This document shows, in pieces, positions 8,901-19,584 of a DNA stretch of 64,000 nucleotides (position 1 is the stretch's first letter; each line of letters begins with the position of its first letter). The notes beneath the pieces were generated by a model, which saw only the letters and a list, made by a program, of their open reading frames with translations, did not search any database and was not told the origin of the DNA. The stretch lies in assembly GCF_018263925.1 (NCBI RefSeq), contig NZ_JAEVHF010000003.1, positions 124,001 to 188,000 of the forward strand, in the 5' to 3' direction. A program made the position numbers and the translations under genes. Origin of the DNA: Kistimonas asteriae. Its GTDB lineage: Bacteria > Pseudomonadota > Gammaproteobacteria > Pseudomonadales > Endozoicomonadaceae.

Positions 8901-9341
8901 CTAGTCAATAAATTTAAGCCATGTGGTAAAAACCACGGCCAGCTTGGCGCGAATATCCTCTATGGCTTCTGCAGTATAGGCCGTTGCCGGGACTTTCCCC
9001 CAAACCGGTGAGGGCCAGGCGGCATCCCCTTCATGACGCACCACAACATGCACATGCAGCTGACGCACCATATTCCCGAGGGCGGCCACATTCATTTTGT
9101 CCGCTGAAAAAATATCTTTCAGCTTTTCCGACACATACGCCATTTCCCACATCAGCTGCCGTTGATCCTCTTCCGTCAACTGATAGACCTCCTCTACCCC
9201 GGCAATCCTGGGCACCAGGATAAACCAGGGATAATGGCTGTCGTTCATCAACAACAAACGGCACAGGGGAAAGTCACCGATTACCACCGTATCATCAGCC
9301 AGCTGCTGGGCCAGCGAAAATTCTGCTATCTCATCGGTCAT
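8901..9341 (-). CDS. HIT-domain protein
   Basis: A 146-residue histidine-triad-fold protein, a nucleotide hydrolase/transferase superfamily member. The signature QLHVHVVVRHEGD has His96 and His98, but the third His of the canonical HxHxH is Val100, a variant common in this proteobacterial subgroup. The upstream part (LCRLLLMNDSHYPWFILVPR) matches the fold's N-terminal strands. Its biochemical substrate is unknown. It is cotranscribed with slyX. Confidence 0.88.
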   Translation of the reverse strand: MTDEIAEFSLAQQLADDTVVIGDFPLCRLLLMNDSHYPWFILVPRIAGVEEVYQLTEEDQRQLMWEMAYVSEKLKDIFSADKMNVAALGNMVRQLHVHVVVRHEGDAAWPSPVWGKVPATAYTAEAIEDIRAKLAVVFTTWLKFID

Positions 9342-9415
9342 TAGCTCGTCCTCGTTACCCTACTGGAACCAAGATACGTCGCAGATCATTAAATCACTAT
9401 ACGACAAAACCGATT

Positions 9416-9853
9416 TTATCCACCAGAACCCGCTTCCGGCGGTAAAGAGTAACTGCCAGAGACCTGAGCCACCACCTCTGACTGACCGACAGAGTAAAGC
9501 GCCACTTCACACACCGCCAACCGTTTGCCCAACTTCAATATCTTCGCATTGGCGATCAGATCACTCTTGCCCGGTCGGTGAAGAAAGTGAATATTGAGGT
9601 TAGCCGTGACCGCCATAATAACCGCCCCCAGCCTGCCCAAAATCGCGGCATACATCGCCGCATCGGCCAGCGCCATCATGACAGGACCGGATATTGTTCC
9701 CCCCGGACGCACAAGCGAATCCGAATAAGGCACACGGAGCACTGCACCGCCCTCCGGCAAACCATCGACGATGACGCCCATTCCTTCAGACATGGGAATT
9801 CCATGACTGAGGAGGTGTTGAACATCTTCTACTGACAACCCGGCTTTATCCAC
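9416..9853 (-). CDS. PaaI-family hotdog thioesterase
   Basis: A 145-residue hotdog-fold protein. The core RPGGTISGPVMMALADAAMYAAI matches the catalytic helix region of PaaI/YbgC-like acyl-CoA thioesterases (usually G-G-x-x-x-x-x-D), and the later strands TANLNIHFLHRPG are typical. It probably hydrolyses a small or aromatic acyl-CoA; the substrate is unknown. It is transcribed away from proS, with their promoters in the shared 200-bp gap. Confidence 0.85.
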   Translation of the reverse strand: MDKAGLSVEDVQHLLSHGIPMSEGMGVIVDGLPEGGAVLRVPYSDSLVRPGGTISGPVMMALADAAMYAAILGRLGAVIMAVTANLNIHFLHRPGKSDLIANAKILKLGKRLAVCEVALYSVGQSEVVAQVSGSYSLPPEAGSGG

Positions 9854-10052
9854 TTTATTATCCTGCTGCGCGATTGCTGTGATGCCCTATGATGGCAATT
9901 ATACCGTTCTCTTTTACCCAATGACCCCGTCATTTACCGTCACCATTCCCTAACATACCGTTTTTTTCTCATAATACGGCAATCGCGGCTTGGCCGAAGC
10001 GGATAGGCCTCGTACACTTGTGGTTTTTGCTGATTAAAGAATCCTACGATCC

Positions 10053-11771
10053 ATGCGTACCAGTCAGTATCTGATCCCCACCCTGAAAGAGACCCCCGCA
10101 GATGCGGTGGTTATCAGCCATCAGCTCATGCTGCGTGCCGGCATGATCCGCAAACTGGCGGCCGGTATGTATACCTGGTTGCCCTTGGGCCTGCGCGTCC
10201 TGCGTAAGGTTGAAAATATTGTTCGGGAAGAAATGGACCGCTCCGGCGCCCAGGAAGTCCTGATGCCCATGGTCCAGAATGCCGAACTCTGGCAGGAGAC
10301 CGGTCGCTGGGATCAGTTCGGCCCGGAACTGCTCCGCTTCAAGGATCGTCATCAGCGCGACTTCGTGCTTGGCCCAACCCATGAAGAAGTCATCACGGAC
10401 ATGGTGCGCAATGAGGTCAGTAGCTACAAACAGCTGCCCCTCAACCTCTACCAGATTCAGACCAAGTTCCGCGACGAGACACGTCCCCGTTTTGGCGTGA
10501 TGCGCGGTCGCGAATTCCTGATGAAAGATGCTTACTCATTCCATACCAGCAGCGACAGCCTGAAGGGTGAGTACCAGAACATGTACGCCACCTACTGCCG
10601 TATTTTTGATCGTCTGGGCCTGGACTACCGCGCCGTCGAAGCAGACAGCGGCGCCATCGGCGGCAGCGGCTCCCACGAATTCCACGTCCTGGCAGAATCC
10701 GGCGAAGACGACATTGTTTTCAGCGACAGTGGCAGTTACGCCGCCAACATTGAAAAAGCAGAGGCTATCGCACCGACAGCCAACCGCCCTGCACCGACAA
10801 TGGATATGCATGTGGTTGATACACCAGACGCCAAAACCATTGCGGACCTGGTGAACCAGTTCGACCTGCCCATTGAAAAGACCATCAAGACCCTGATCGT
10901 TGCAGCATCCGACGCCTGCGAAGCCGATTTTGTCGCCCTGCTGGTGCGTGGTGATCATGAGCTGAATGAAGTGAAGGCGGAACACCTACCAGAAGTCGCC
11001 TCCCCTCTACAGTTTGCAACGGAAGATCAGATTCGTCCGATCATGAATGCCGGCCCCGGCTCACTGGGCCCGGTCAACATGACCATTCCCTGCATTGTTG
11101 ACCGCACTGTCGCCCAGATGAATGACTTTGGTGCTGGCGCCAACATTGATGGCAAGCACTACTTTGGCCTCAACTGGGAACGTGACTGCCACTACACCCG
11201 TGAAGCCGATCTCCGCAACGTCGTCGAAGGTGACGACAGCCCGGACGGTAACGGCAAGCTGTTTATCAAGCGTGGCATTGAAGTCGGTCATATCTTCCAG
11301 CTGGGCACCAAGTACAGCGAATCCATGAACGCCACCGTGCTCGACGAAAACGGCAAAGCCGTGGTAATGGCCATGGGTTGCTATGGCATCGGTGTCTCCC
11401 GGGTCGTCGCTGCAGCGATTGAGCAGAACAACGATGATCGCGGCATCATCTGGCCAGAATCTCTGGCGCCTTTCCAGATCGCCCTGGTACCGCTGAAAAT
11501 TGAAAAATCCGAACAGGTTCGTGAGCAGACAGAAAAGCTGTACGCCGAACTGACCGCTGCCGGCTTTGATGTTCTGGTAGATGACCGCAAGGCCAGCCCC
11601 GGTGTCAAATTTGCTGACATGGAACTGATCGGTATCCCTCACCGCCTGGTCATCAGCGATCGCGGTCTGGAAAGCGGCACCCTGGAATACAAGCAGCGCA
11701 GTGGTGGTGATGTTGAACACGTTAATATTAGCGACGTGGTCAACATGCTCAAAAATCGCGTTCTGCGTTAA
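10053..11771 (+). CDS. proS: Proline-tRNA ligase
   Basis: A 572-residue class II aminoacyl-tRNA synthetase, normal length for the bacterial form with an inserted editing domain. Class II motif 2 is seen in [25 protein letters not shown]. The INS editing domain spans roughly residues 225-400, motif 3 is [13 protein letters not shown], and the C-terminal anticodon-binding domain is [11 protein letters not shown] through [22 protein letters not shown]. It charges tRNA-Pro and clears mischarged Ala-tRNA-Pro. The ATG opens the conserved [15 protein letters not shown] start. Confidence 0.97.
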   Translation: MRTSQYLIPTLKETPADAVVISHQLMLRAGMIRKLAAGMYTWLPLGLRVLRKVENIVREEMDRSGAQEVLMPMVQNAELWQETGRWDQFGPELLRFKDRHQRDFVLGPTHEEVITDMVRNEVSSYKQLPLNLYQIQTKFRDETRPRFGVMRGREFLMKDAYSFHTSSDSLKGEYQNMYATYCRIFDRLGLDYRAVEADSGAIGGSGSHEFHVLAESGEDDIVFSDSGSYAANIEKAEAIAPTANRPAPTMDMHVVDTPDAKTIADLVNQFDLPIEKTIKTLIVAASDACEADFVALLVRGDHELNEVKAEHLPEVASPLQFATEDQIRPIMNAGPGSLGPVNMTIPCIVDRTVAQMNDFGAGANIDGKHYFGLNWERDCHYTREADLRNVVEGDDSPDGNGKLFIKRGIEVGHIFQLGTKYSESMNATVLDENGKAVVMAMGCYGIGVSRVVAAAIEQNNDDRGIIWPESLAPFQIALVPLKIEKSEQVREQTEKLYAELTAAGFDVLVDDRKASPGVKFADMELIGIPHRLVISDRGLESGTLEYKQRSGGDVEHVNISDVVNMLKNRVLR

Positions 11772-11793
11772 TCCAACCAACAGGAACGATAAG

Positions 11794-12378
11794 GTGCGAA
11801 AACAACGCGTCCTGACATCACTCCTGCTAACCATGTCCCTGATGGCGGCTCCCAAAGCCCTGCCATCAGGGACAACCTCTTCTATTGATTACGAACTCAG
11901 GGATATCCTGCAAGCCACCATTAACCAGTCTGATAGTTTTGCTGACCGATTTGACGCAGAAGTATGGCTGGTCGATATGTCCTCACGGTTGGAGCAATTC
12001 ATCGCATCGGATGAAGAACGTCTCAATCTACTTCGTCTGATCCATACCGAAGCAACCCTGGCAGGTCTTCAGCCAGAACTGGTCCTTTCGGTCATTCAAA
12101 CGGAAAGCGCCTTTAACCAGTTTGCTATCTCAAGGGTCGGCGCTCAGGGATTAATGCAAGTGATGCCTTTCTGGAAGAACGAAATCGGCCGGGAAGATGA
12201 CAACCTGACCCAGGTTGCCACCAACCTGCGTTATGGCTGCACGATTCTCAGTTATTATCTGGACAAGGAAAAAGGCAACCTGACACGCGCACTGGCCCGA
12301 TACAACGGCAGCCTGGGTAAAACCTGGTATCCGGAGCGGGTGATGATAAACTGGGAACGTCACTGGCTGGTCAGATAA
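11794..12378 (+). CDS. Lytic transglycosylase (SLT domain), secreted
   Basis: A 194-residue protein if started at the GTG at 11794, which has AGGAACGATAAG just upstream and yields a signal peptide (MRKQRVLTSLLLTMSLMAAPKALP). A longer frame reaching back into proS is not credible. The SLT domain shows SVIQTESAFNQFAISRVGAQGLMQVMPFW with catalytic Glu104, and later NLRYGCTILSYYLD and ARYNGSLG. It cleaves the MurNAc-GlcNAc bond of peptidoglycan with formation of a 1,6-anhydro end, in the periplasm. It lies 22 bp after proS and is probably cotranscribed, as seen in pseudomonads. Confidence 0.9.
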   Translation: MRKQRVLTSLLLTMSLMAAPKALPSGTTSSIDYELRDILQATINQSDSFADRFDAEVWLVDMSSRLEQFIASDEERLNLLRLIHTEATLAGLQPELVLSVIQTESAFNQFAISRVGAQGLMQVMPFWKNEIGREDDNLTQVATNLRYGCTILSYYLDKEKGNLTRALARYNGSLGKTWYPERVMINWERHWLVR

Positions 12379-12390
12379 TGAATCCTACTA

Positions 12391-12669
12391 TCAACACACC
12401 TCAAAACTTGGGAATTGTTGCAGATCTACCGCAGCGATATCCAATGACTTAACAACTGCCAGCGGCGGCCCTTTCTTTAGCCATACCGATAACATCTCAA
12501 TATCACTTTCACGACCACTCATCATAACTTCCACCCGCCCGTCCGGCAGGTTTTTCGCATACCCGGTGATACCGAGTGTAAGCGCCTGCTCACGGGTAGA
12601 ACCACGAAACCAGACGCCCTGTACCTTACCGTCGACCAGGGCACGTCTACAGACCATCGTCATACTCAT
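12391..12669 (-). CDS. Acylphosphatase
   Basis: A 92-residue acylphosphatase. The signature GKVQGVWFRGSTREQA contains the phosphate-binding Arg22, and GYAKNLPDGRVEV supplies the catalytic Asn40. It hydrolyses carboxyl-phosphate bonds such as acetyl phosphate and carbamoyl phosphate in the cytoplasm. It ends next to the convergent transglycosylase gene and starts 12 bp after the TlpA-like gene, so it is probably the last gene of the yihY-tlpA-acyP run. Confidence 0.92.
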   Translation of the reverse strand: MSMTMVCRRALVDGKVQGVWFRGSTREQALTLGITGYAKNLPDGRVEVMMSGRESDIEMLSVWLKKGPPLAVVKSLDIAAVDLQQFPSFEVC

Positions 12670-12681
12670 CTTCTCCGGGAA

Positions 12682-13131
12682 TTACAGCTCAGCGATTGCG
12701 GCTTCCAACCCTTCTCGTGTCTGAGGACCCACCAACCTTTTTCTGAGATTACCGTCAGCATCCAGAATATAGGTAGCCGGTAGTACGGGAGGCTGCTTAA
12801 GCTCCAGGGCGGCAATAGTCTCCTTGCTTAATACCGGAAAACCAATCGCCATCCTGCCAACTTTGTTGGCCAATTCATCCTGAGAGGATGATCCATCAAA
12901 GTCTACGCCCCAGACCCGTATTCCATTTTCCGCCTCATGAAGGGCATTCAATTCCGGTATTTCCTCCCGGCAGGGGTCACACCACTCCGCCCAATAGTTC
13001 ACTGCAACCCACTGATTTCGACCATCCTTAAGCAGTAACGCATTGCCTTTAAAATCACTATGCACGGAGTCTCGACAACCAGAGAGAACCAGTAAAGCAC
13101 CCAAGATTAAACAGTTAAGCGTGGTTTTCAC
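12682..13131 (-). CDS. TlpA-like thioredoxin-fold lipoprotein
   Basis: A 149-residue periplasmic thiol-disulfide protein. The GTG at 13131 is the likely start: GGTGGGGG precedes it and it gives a lipoprotein signal with lipobox LVLSGC (Cys19). The thioredoxin motif WAEWCDPC (Cys51, Cys54) and the later QPPVLPATYILDADG with cis-Pro match the TlpA/ResA type. It would act as a membrane-anchored reductant or oxidant of partners in the envelope. It starts 19 bp after the yihY stop on the same strand. A longer frame reaching to 13290 overlaps yihY and is rejected. Confidence 0.88.
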   Translation of the reverse strand: MKTTLNCLILGALLVLSGCRDSVHSDFKGNALLLKDGRNQWVAVNYWAEWCDPCREEIPELNALHEAENGIRVWGVDFDGSSSQDELANKVGRMAIGFPVLSKETIAALELKQPPVLPATYILDADGNLRKRLVGPQTREGLEAAIAEL

Positions 13132-13150
13132 GATACCCCCACCGAAATGA

Positions 13151-14416
13151 TTACGGTTTCTTACAATCCGCCTCGGATGCCTCACCTCGAAACAGCGTCT
13201 CAAGGTCACCGGACAGAATAGCAGTCTGTTCCCGCTGCACCTCCGAAAGACGCTCCAATAATCGGGCAAACCACGCCGGCCATTGGTCACTCATAAGCTG
13301 ATTCAGCATTTCTCGGCTGGGTAACGGCCAGGGAAAACGTTCCTGCAGCTCGGCCGTCTCAATAGATGACGGAGACTGCGCCAGTATCATCCCGCCCCGG
13401 CTGCTAGTGCAGATCAGCTGTTCCTTCAACAGCCACTCCGTGCAGGCATCCCAGGTATCCTGTCCTAATCGCCACCCCGCGGCGTGAACATGAATCAGTC
13501 CCGCTGGCTTACCCTTGGCAAACCGCCGCTCAAAGACAGAGAGAATCGCCAGAATGGCCAAGCCCGGCGGCAGAGACAAACCATTCCCGACCGGCTGAAC
13601 ACAAGCCAGACTGTGAACAATGACAGCACCTAACAAAACCAGCAACCAGCTCAGGTAGATCCAGACAAGGAAAATAGGCACGGCGGCAAACGCACCATAG
13701 ATAAATTCATAGGTCGGCGACATGGACAGAAACAGCGTGAAACCGCCTTTAGCCACTTCAAACAGAAAAGCCGTGACCAAACCACCTATCACTGCATATT
13801 TAAGTCTCACCCGCCGGTTTGGCACCGCCATATACAACAAGGTAAATGCTGCAGTACTCAACAGGAACGGTAATACCCGCAGAAACCAGCGCTCAGCCCC
13901 AATCATGGCATAAGCGTCTGCCAACATTTTCATCGTCGTAATGTACGACGTGGTAACAAACCCCAAACCCAGTAACAACGGCCCCAGCGTCAATATTGCC
14001 CAATACAGCAGAAAGCTGGTAACAGGGCGGCGTCTGGCTGTGGTCCGGAAAATCCGGTTAATGGCCACATCAATGGTACGCAGCATCATCAGCGCCGTGA
14101 CCAGCAGGAAAGCCATACCCAGTACTGTGAGATTGCGCGCCTGACGGGAAAATTCTGACAACCAGTTACTCACCGCCTCACCAGCTGACGGCATGAAATA
14201 GGCGAATACAAATTCCTGAATACGCTCTCCCGTTCCCTGAAACGAGGGAATGGCAGAGAGCATACTGTACGTAACGGTCAGCATCGGCACGATGGCGAAT
14301 AGCGTTGTATAGGTCAACGCTGCCGCATGATTAGTGCAGCCATCATCCAAAAAACGACGCGACACATCCATGGCGAGCCGCTTCAAGGCATCCGGCCCGG
14401 GCATTCTGACGAACAT
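13151..14416 (-). CDS. YihY/BrkB-family inner membrane protein
   Basis: A 421-residue integral membrane protein. The N-terminal DDGCTNHAAALTYTTLFAIVPMLTVTYSMLSAIP and later YGAFAAVPIFLVWIYLSWLLVLLGAVI are the family hallmarks. Six hydrophobic segments lie in residues 30-275, followed by a soluble winged-helix-like C-terminal domain of about 140 residues. Often annotated ribonuclease BN in error; the real role (transport or envelope) is unsettled. It heads the run yihY - tlpA-like - acylphosphatase. Confidence 0.9.
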   Translation of the reverse strand: MFVRMPGPDALKRLAMDVSRRFLDDGCTNHAAALTYTTLFAIVPMLTVTYSMLSAIPSFQGTGERIQEFVFAYFMPSAGEAVSNWLSEFSRQARNLTVLGMAFLLVTALMMLRTIDVAINRIFRTTARRRPVTSFLLYWAILTLGPLLLGLGFVTTSYITTMKMLADAYAMIGAERWFLRVLPFLLSTAAFTLLYMAVPNRRVRLKYAVIGGLVTAFLFEVAKGGFTLFLSMSPTYEFIYGAFAAVPIFLVWIYLSWLLVLLGAVIVHSLACVQPVGNGLSLPPGLAILAILSVFERRFAKGKPAGLIHVHAAGWRLGQDTWDACTEWLLKEQLICTSSRGGMILAQSPSSIETAELQERFPWPLPSREMLNQLMSDQWPAWFARLLERLSEVQREQTAILSGDLETLFRGEASEADCKKP

Positions 14417-14629
14417 GATTGACTGTACCCCTTAATCCTTTCTGTCAGTAGCATATACTTTTACGCTCTCAACCGCTTGTTTTTACAGTTTTTTCTACAA
14501 TTTTCAACGAAGTAAAAACAGCAAATTCATCATATATAAATCAATACGTTACACACCTTTTTTGCCATTTCAAAACTGGCAGGCGTTAGAGGCAGACGAC
14601 AACGGAAGAAAGTACAACGTATTTTTGCG
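14417..14629. other. AT-rich gap between yihY and the zinc-finger gene
   Basis: 213 bp, AT-rich from 14450 to 14570. It carries the yihY promoter region on the reverse strand and the 3' end of the zinc-finger transcript. No recognisable gene. Confidence 0.3.
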
Positions 14630-15448
14630 TCAATCATCCAGCGAGGAGTGGTGAACTACACGCATATGCTGTTTAAGGGCTGCAGGCTGGGCAAAGCATT
14701 TGCTACACACTGTACATCCGAAACTTTTTTCGCCGTGGATAAGCTGATGATTTAATAGTTCGTAGTTACAAAAAAAGGATCTTCCGCAGGGATCTTTGCT
14801 TGGGTCATCTTGGTGTTTGCAGACATAGGGTCTGATACCACCATGGCGGCGCATGTGCCTGGTCAGACTAGCTCGCAAAGCATAAGACTTACCACACTGT
14901 GTACACGTATGGGGTGTCTTCTGACTCGTTGATTGTTCGAGCTTATCACTGTCGTCTTTAGCAAACTCCCTTTCTTCATCAGTATCCGGTGCAGTGATAG
15001 TGGTCGAAGGGGCGTCTGCAGATTCATCATCTGCCCCCTTCAGAAGCTTCATAATCAGAGACCCGCCCTTTCCCTTGGCATCTTCCCATTTAGGCTCCAC
15101 CGTAGATGAAGAACCGGGCTTACTATCTGAAAGAAGTGATTCACTAAAGTCTTCCACACAAGCTGGTATTTGTTCGTTGCCTCTCTCAATAACAGCGGAC
15201 TGCTTATCGATAGGAGATTGGTGCACGGGTATAACCAGACTCTCAGGATCAACTGATGAAACCGTTGCCATTCGCTGACCGATTGACACTGGCCAGAACC
15301 GAACGTTTTCAAGGTTTGTTAGTTGATTAGAAAAATCAATATTGATCTCTGGATTTGCATCTTTTACAGGTGTCGCTTTGGGCGCTTCAGGCCCGGGCCA
15401 TCTGAAGTTTTTGAAACAGGGGTCAGAAGACCTCGAACTAGATTGCAT
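14630..15448 (-). CDS. Protein with three C2H2 zinc fingers (eukaryote-like)
   Basis: A 272-residue protein with no bacterial family that I recognise. The first 175 residues are Ser/Asp/Pro-rich and look disordered. Residues 180-266 form three C2H2 fingers: C182-x2-C185-x12-H198-x3-H202; C210-x10-C221-x12-H234-x3-H238 (a long first loop); and C245-x2-C248-x12-H261-x4-H266. They have the conserved Phe/Leu core and linkers GGIRPY and GEKSF that mimic the metazoan TGEKPY linker. Tandem TFIIIA-type fingers are rare in bacteria; the bacterial Ros type has a different fold. A nucleic-acid-binding effector acting in a eukaryotic host is the most natural reading but is inference. It is AT-rich relative to neighbours and monocistronic. 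Confidence 0.85.
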   Translation of the reverse strand: MQSSSRSSDPCFKNFRWPGPEAPKATPVKDANPEINIDFSNQLTNLENVRFWPVSIGQRMATVSSVDPESLVIPVHQSPIDKQSAVIERGNEQIPACVEDFSESLLSDSKPGSSSTVEPKWEDAKGKGGSLIMKLLKGADDESADAPSTTITAPDTDEEREFAKDDSDKLEQSTSQKTPHTCTQCGKSYALRASLTRHMRRHGGIRPYVCKHQDDPSKDPCGRSFFCNYELLNHQLIHGEKSFGCTVCSKCFAQPAALKQHMRVVHHSSLDD

Positions 15449-15699
15449 AAAGGTTCCATCCTGTGTGGTTATTTAAAAAACAAACGCCCCAGTATTGCCA
15501 GTTTCAGGCGCCTATCGGATGGTGTTGGATGTTCAGCGGATTATCACTGCCGAAAAGGTCAGTTTGGCTGACTTGGCTGCATTAATAACAGGCTCGTTAG
15601 TCAGTTTTTACGGTGTATTACTTGCTACGTTTTCGGGCTGTCGCTTAGGGGGTATTCCTCGCTAGAATACCGCATATTGAAAAGGAGGGAGACCACGAT
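15449..15699. other. Divergent promoter region of the zinc-finger gene and arsC-wrbA operon
   Basis: 250 bp; no coding frame supported. AAAAGGAGGGAG immediately ahead of 15700 is an exceptionally strong ribosome binding site for the arsC-like gene. Confidence 0.4.
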
Positions 15700-17056
<1,357 letters not shown>

Positions 17057-17090
17057 ACATCGATAAAGGATGGCCTGAAAACACCACCAC

Positions 17091-17141
17091 GAAACCGGGA
17101 TGCAACGCCCATAGCAGACGTCGCCAATCCATCCCGGTTTC
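17091..17141. repeat. 12-bp perfect inverted repeat between convergent genes
   Basis: GAAACCGGGATG at 17091-17102 and CATCCCGGTTTC at 17130-17141 with a 27-base loop, in the 110-bp gap between the convergent DUF2069 and DUF748 genes. No T run follows on either strand, so it may act as an RNA 3'-end stabiliser or a weak bidirectional terminator. Confidence 0.5.
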
Positions 17142-17166
17142 ACTGGTCCCAACATGCGCCTCAGAA

Positions 17167-19404
17167 CTAAAGCGCGCCCAGCGACATTGGACTGTCCACT
17201 CTATCACCCGCCTGTTCGCCGATAACCGAGCTCATCAAATACACCCTTTCTGCCGGAACCTCAGCCTGATCGACCAGGAAATCCTTGATACTCCGTGCCC
17301 GCTGCTGTGCTAATTGATACATCGCCATTTCATCGTAGGGTATCGCGGCCAGTACTGTGGCCTGCAGTTCATCATCAGGCACGTTGTCAATATCAGCGAT
17401 TTTCAGCTGGCGTCCGTAGTCACGCAGCAAGGCCGGTCGCTCATCAGCAGGCACCAGCACCTGTTCCAACGTATCCGCGGTTGTTTCACCACTCACCGTT
17501 TGCCGCACCTGCCACAACCGTTTCAGCGTCGCTTCCAGCTGCTGAGATTGCAGCAGGGGCCAGTCAGCCAGACGATCCGCACCACCTGACACTTCCAACA
17601 TCAATCCGGGACGCTCATTCAGTGCACTGCCCAGCGTATTCAATATTTTCTGTTGATCCTGTGATAACAGGGTATCGCCCGGTAAAAAGGCGACTTTTTC
17701 CATCTGCTCAGCATCACCACCCACCAGCGAAGCCAGTGCATTAAAGGGCGCCGCCGCTATATTGACCACCATATTCATCAGTGCTTTACCGACCGCACCC
17801 CAATAGGCAAATTCCGGATTATCAAGATCCCCCTGGATCGGCATATCGATATCAATCTTGCCGTTGCGGTCTTTGAGAAGCGCAATTGCAAGACGCAATG
17901 GCAGGTCAGGCGCCTCATCACTGTCGACCGTATTCCCCAGCTGCAATTGATCCAGCACCAGCTTGTTTGATGCCTGCAATTGCCCCTTTTGAATCCGATA
18001 ATTCAGATCCAGATTCATACGCCCCTTGCGGATGGCATAGCCGGCAAAGCGGCCCGAATATGGTGTCAGCGTCGTTAATTCCACGTTATGGAATGAGAGC
18101 CCTATATCAGTATTGGCTTCTGGCTGTAACGGATTGAGATGCCCGGAAATGCGAACCGGCGCATAGCGGTCAACCTGCCCGCGGATAGCGACCGCAGCAT
18201 CACTCTTGCCGCTGGTGCTGATACCCGTAATATCTCCCTGCAGGTTCACCACTTCAGTGGCGAATCCGGGCTGGAAGGAATGATCAGAGAAGTCCATGCG
18301 GCCGTCAGCGATGCGTATTTTGCCAATATCCACAATAATTGGCTGACTTGCTTCGTCTTCATCCGCGGGTGCTGCCGACGCCTGCCCCTCATTTTCAATC
18401 ATGAACTGGGCGAGATTAACCTGCATATTCCGATCAATAGCGACCCGAATATCAGGGCCTGACAACAGCAGCTCCTTGATGCTGAAATGGCCATCTTTTT
18501 CCGAGAAATTCATGCCCACCAGATTCAGCGCATTCCAACTGACAACAGGCTTATCGGTTCGTACATCATCAAGGCGCAGGGATTCAATGCCCAGTTGCCC
18601 TGTTGCCGTCAGGCCGGTTTCACTATTGCGTGCCACTGCAAGGCGGGTAGATAAAATACCCTGGTCAAGGTGAAGCCAGGTCAATTGATCCAGAAGTGGC
18701 TGCAGGGTTGTCAGATCCACTGACGCAACGTCCACTGTCGCTGTTACATCCCCCTGCGGCAGGCGAATACTGCCTTGGATACCAAGCCGTCCCTGCTTAC
18801 CAATCGACGTATTCAAACGCAAATCAGTCGTTGATGTCGGCAAGCCCAATGAGCTTATGCCCAGATTAAATCCTGACAATATGACAGAAAGTGGTTTTCC
18901 ATCACGCCCGGTCATCTGGTCATCCGTAAAACCGAACAGCCCATCCTCAACCCTGATCTCATCAATCGTGACAGCAAAGGGTGTTGTGCCATCTGTGGCG
19001 CTATCGGTTTCAACATCAGCGCCATTCGGCTGTTCTGGCATGGGCTTCAGCAAACCCATGAGATTCAGCTGTCCGTCCTTATCCAGCAAGGCATCGACCC
19101 TTGGTGCCTCCAGCGTGACAGACTGCACATGCAAATGACCACGTCTCACGGAATCCCAGGCCAGATTAACATCCAGCTTCTCAAAGCCAACAACAGGGTT
19201 GAGAGGATCTCCCAGGGTCAGCCCCCTGATACTCGCTTTAAGGGTCAGGGGATTAAAATAAACCGCCGCAATCTCCAGAGGTGCCGACAGGAAACGGGGA
19301 GCCACCCAGGCAGCCACACCATGAACAACAGGCGGCAAAATGACAAACCCCAACAGGAGATAGGCAACGAATCCCCCTAAAAGAAAACGAACTATTCGGC
19401 GCAT
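17167..19404 (-). CDS. DUF748 / AsmA-like envelope protein
   Basis: A 745-residue protein with one N-terminal membrane anchor (residues 5-25) and a long periplasmic part. Repeated segments such as ASIRGLTLGDP, LDVNLAWDSVRRGHLHVQSVTLEAPRVDALLDKDGQLNL and DLPLRLAIALLKDRNGKIDIDMPIQGDLDNPEF are typical DUF748 modules. These are related to AsmA/TamB-type beta-groove proteins now linked to lipid transport. The last 90 residues (YQLAQQRARSIKDFLV...AERVYL) resemble an OmpA-like peptidoglycan-binding end. The role is probably envelope homeostasis; the substrate is unknown. The gene is read alone, convergent to arsC-wrbA. Confidence 0.85.
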   Translation of the reverse strand: MRRIVRFLLGGFVAYLLLGFVILPPVVHGVAAWVAPRFLSAPLEIAAVYFNPLTLKASIRGLTLGDPLNPVVGFEKLDVNLAWDSVRRGHLHVQSVTLEAPRVDALLDKDGQLNLMGLLKPMPEQPNGADVETDSATDGTTPFAVTIDEIRVEDGLFGFTDDQMTGRDGKPLSVILSGFNLGISSLGLPTSTTDLRLNTSIGKQGRLGIQGSIRLPQGDVTATVDVASVDLTTLQPLLDQLTWLHLDQGILSTRLAVARNSETGLTATGQLGIESLRLDDVRTDKPVVSWNALNLVGMNFSEKDGHFSIKELLLSGPDIRVAIDRNMQVNLAQFMIENEGQASAAPADEDEASQPIIVDIGKIRIADGRMDFSDHSFQPGFATEVVNLQGDITGISTSGKSDAAVAIRGQVDRYAPVRISGHLNPLQPEANTDIGLSFHNVELTTLTPYSGRFAGYAIRKGRMNLDLNYRIQKGQLQASNKLVLDQLQLGNTVDSDEAPDLPLRLAIALLKDRNGKIDIDMPIQGDLDNPEFAYWGAVGKALMNMVVNIAAAPFNALASLVGGDAEQMEKVAFLPGDTLLSQDQQKILNTLGSALNERPGLMLEVSGGADRLADWPLLQSQQLEATLKRLWQVRQTVSGETTADTLEQVLVPADERPALLRDYGRQLKIADIDNVPDDELQATVLAAIPYDEMAMYQLAQQRARSIKDFLVDQAEVPAERVYLMSSVIGEQAGDRVDSPMSLGAL

Positions 19405-19584
19405 GGTATTTTAAGTCAATTCCGGGTGGTAGAAATCAGTAACGTGATGTTACCCGCAAAGTGGGTAAAGCAAAACTGCCGTTATTCCGGAAAAACGATG
19501 TAGTCGTTACGCTCTTGCGGGTATGACACAGAAAAAGCGTATGGTCACATACGGTAAAGACGGATTGATCAGAGCAGTACTGTT

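Noticed and set aside
11701..11793. Extended start for the lytic transglycosylase inside proS
   Set aside because: Removes the signal peptide; the GTG at 11794 has a good ribosome binding site.
13132..13290. Extended start of the TlpA-like gene overlapping yihY
   Set aside because: The GTG at 13131 has GGTGGGGG and gives a clean lipoprotein signal.
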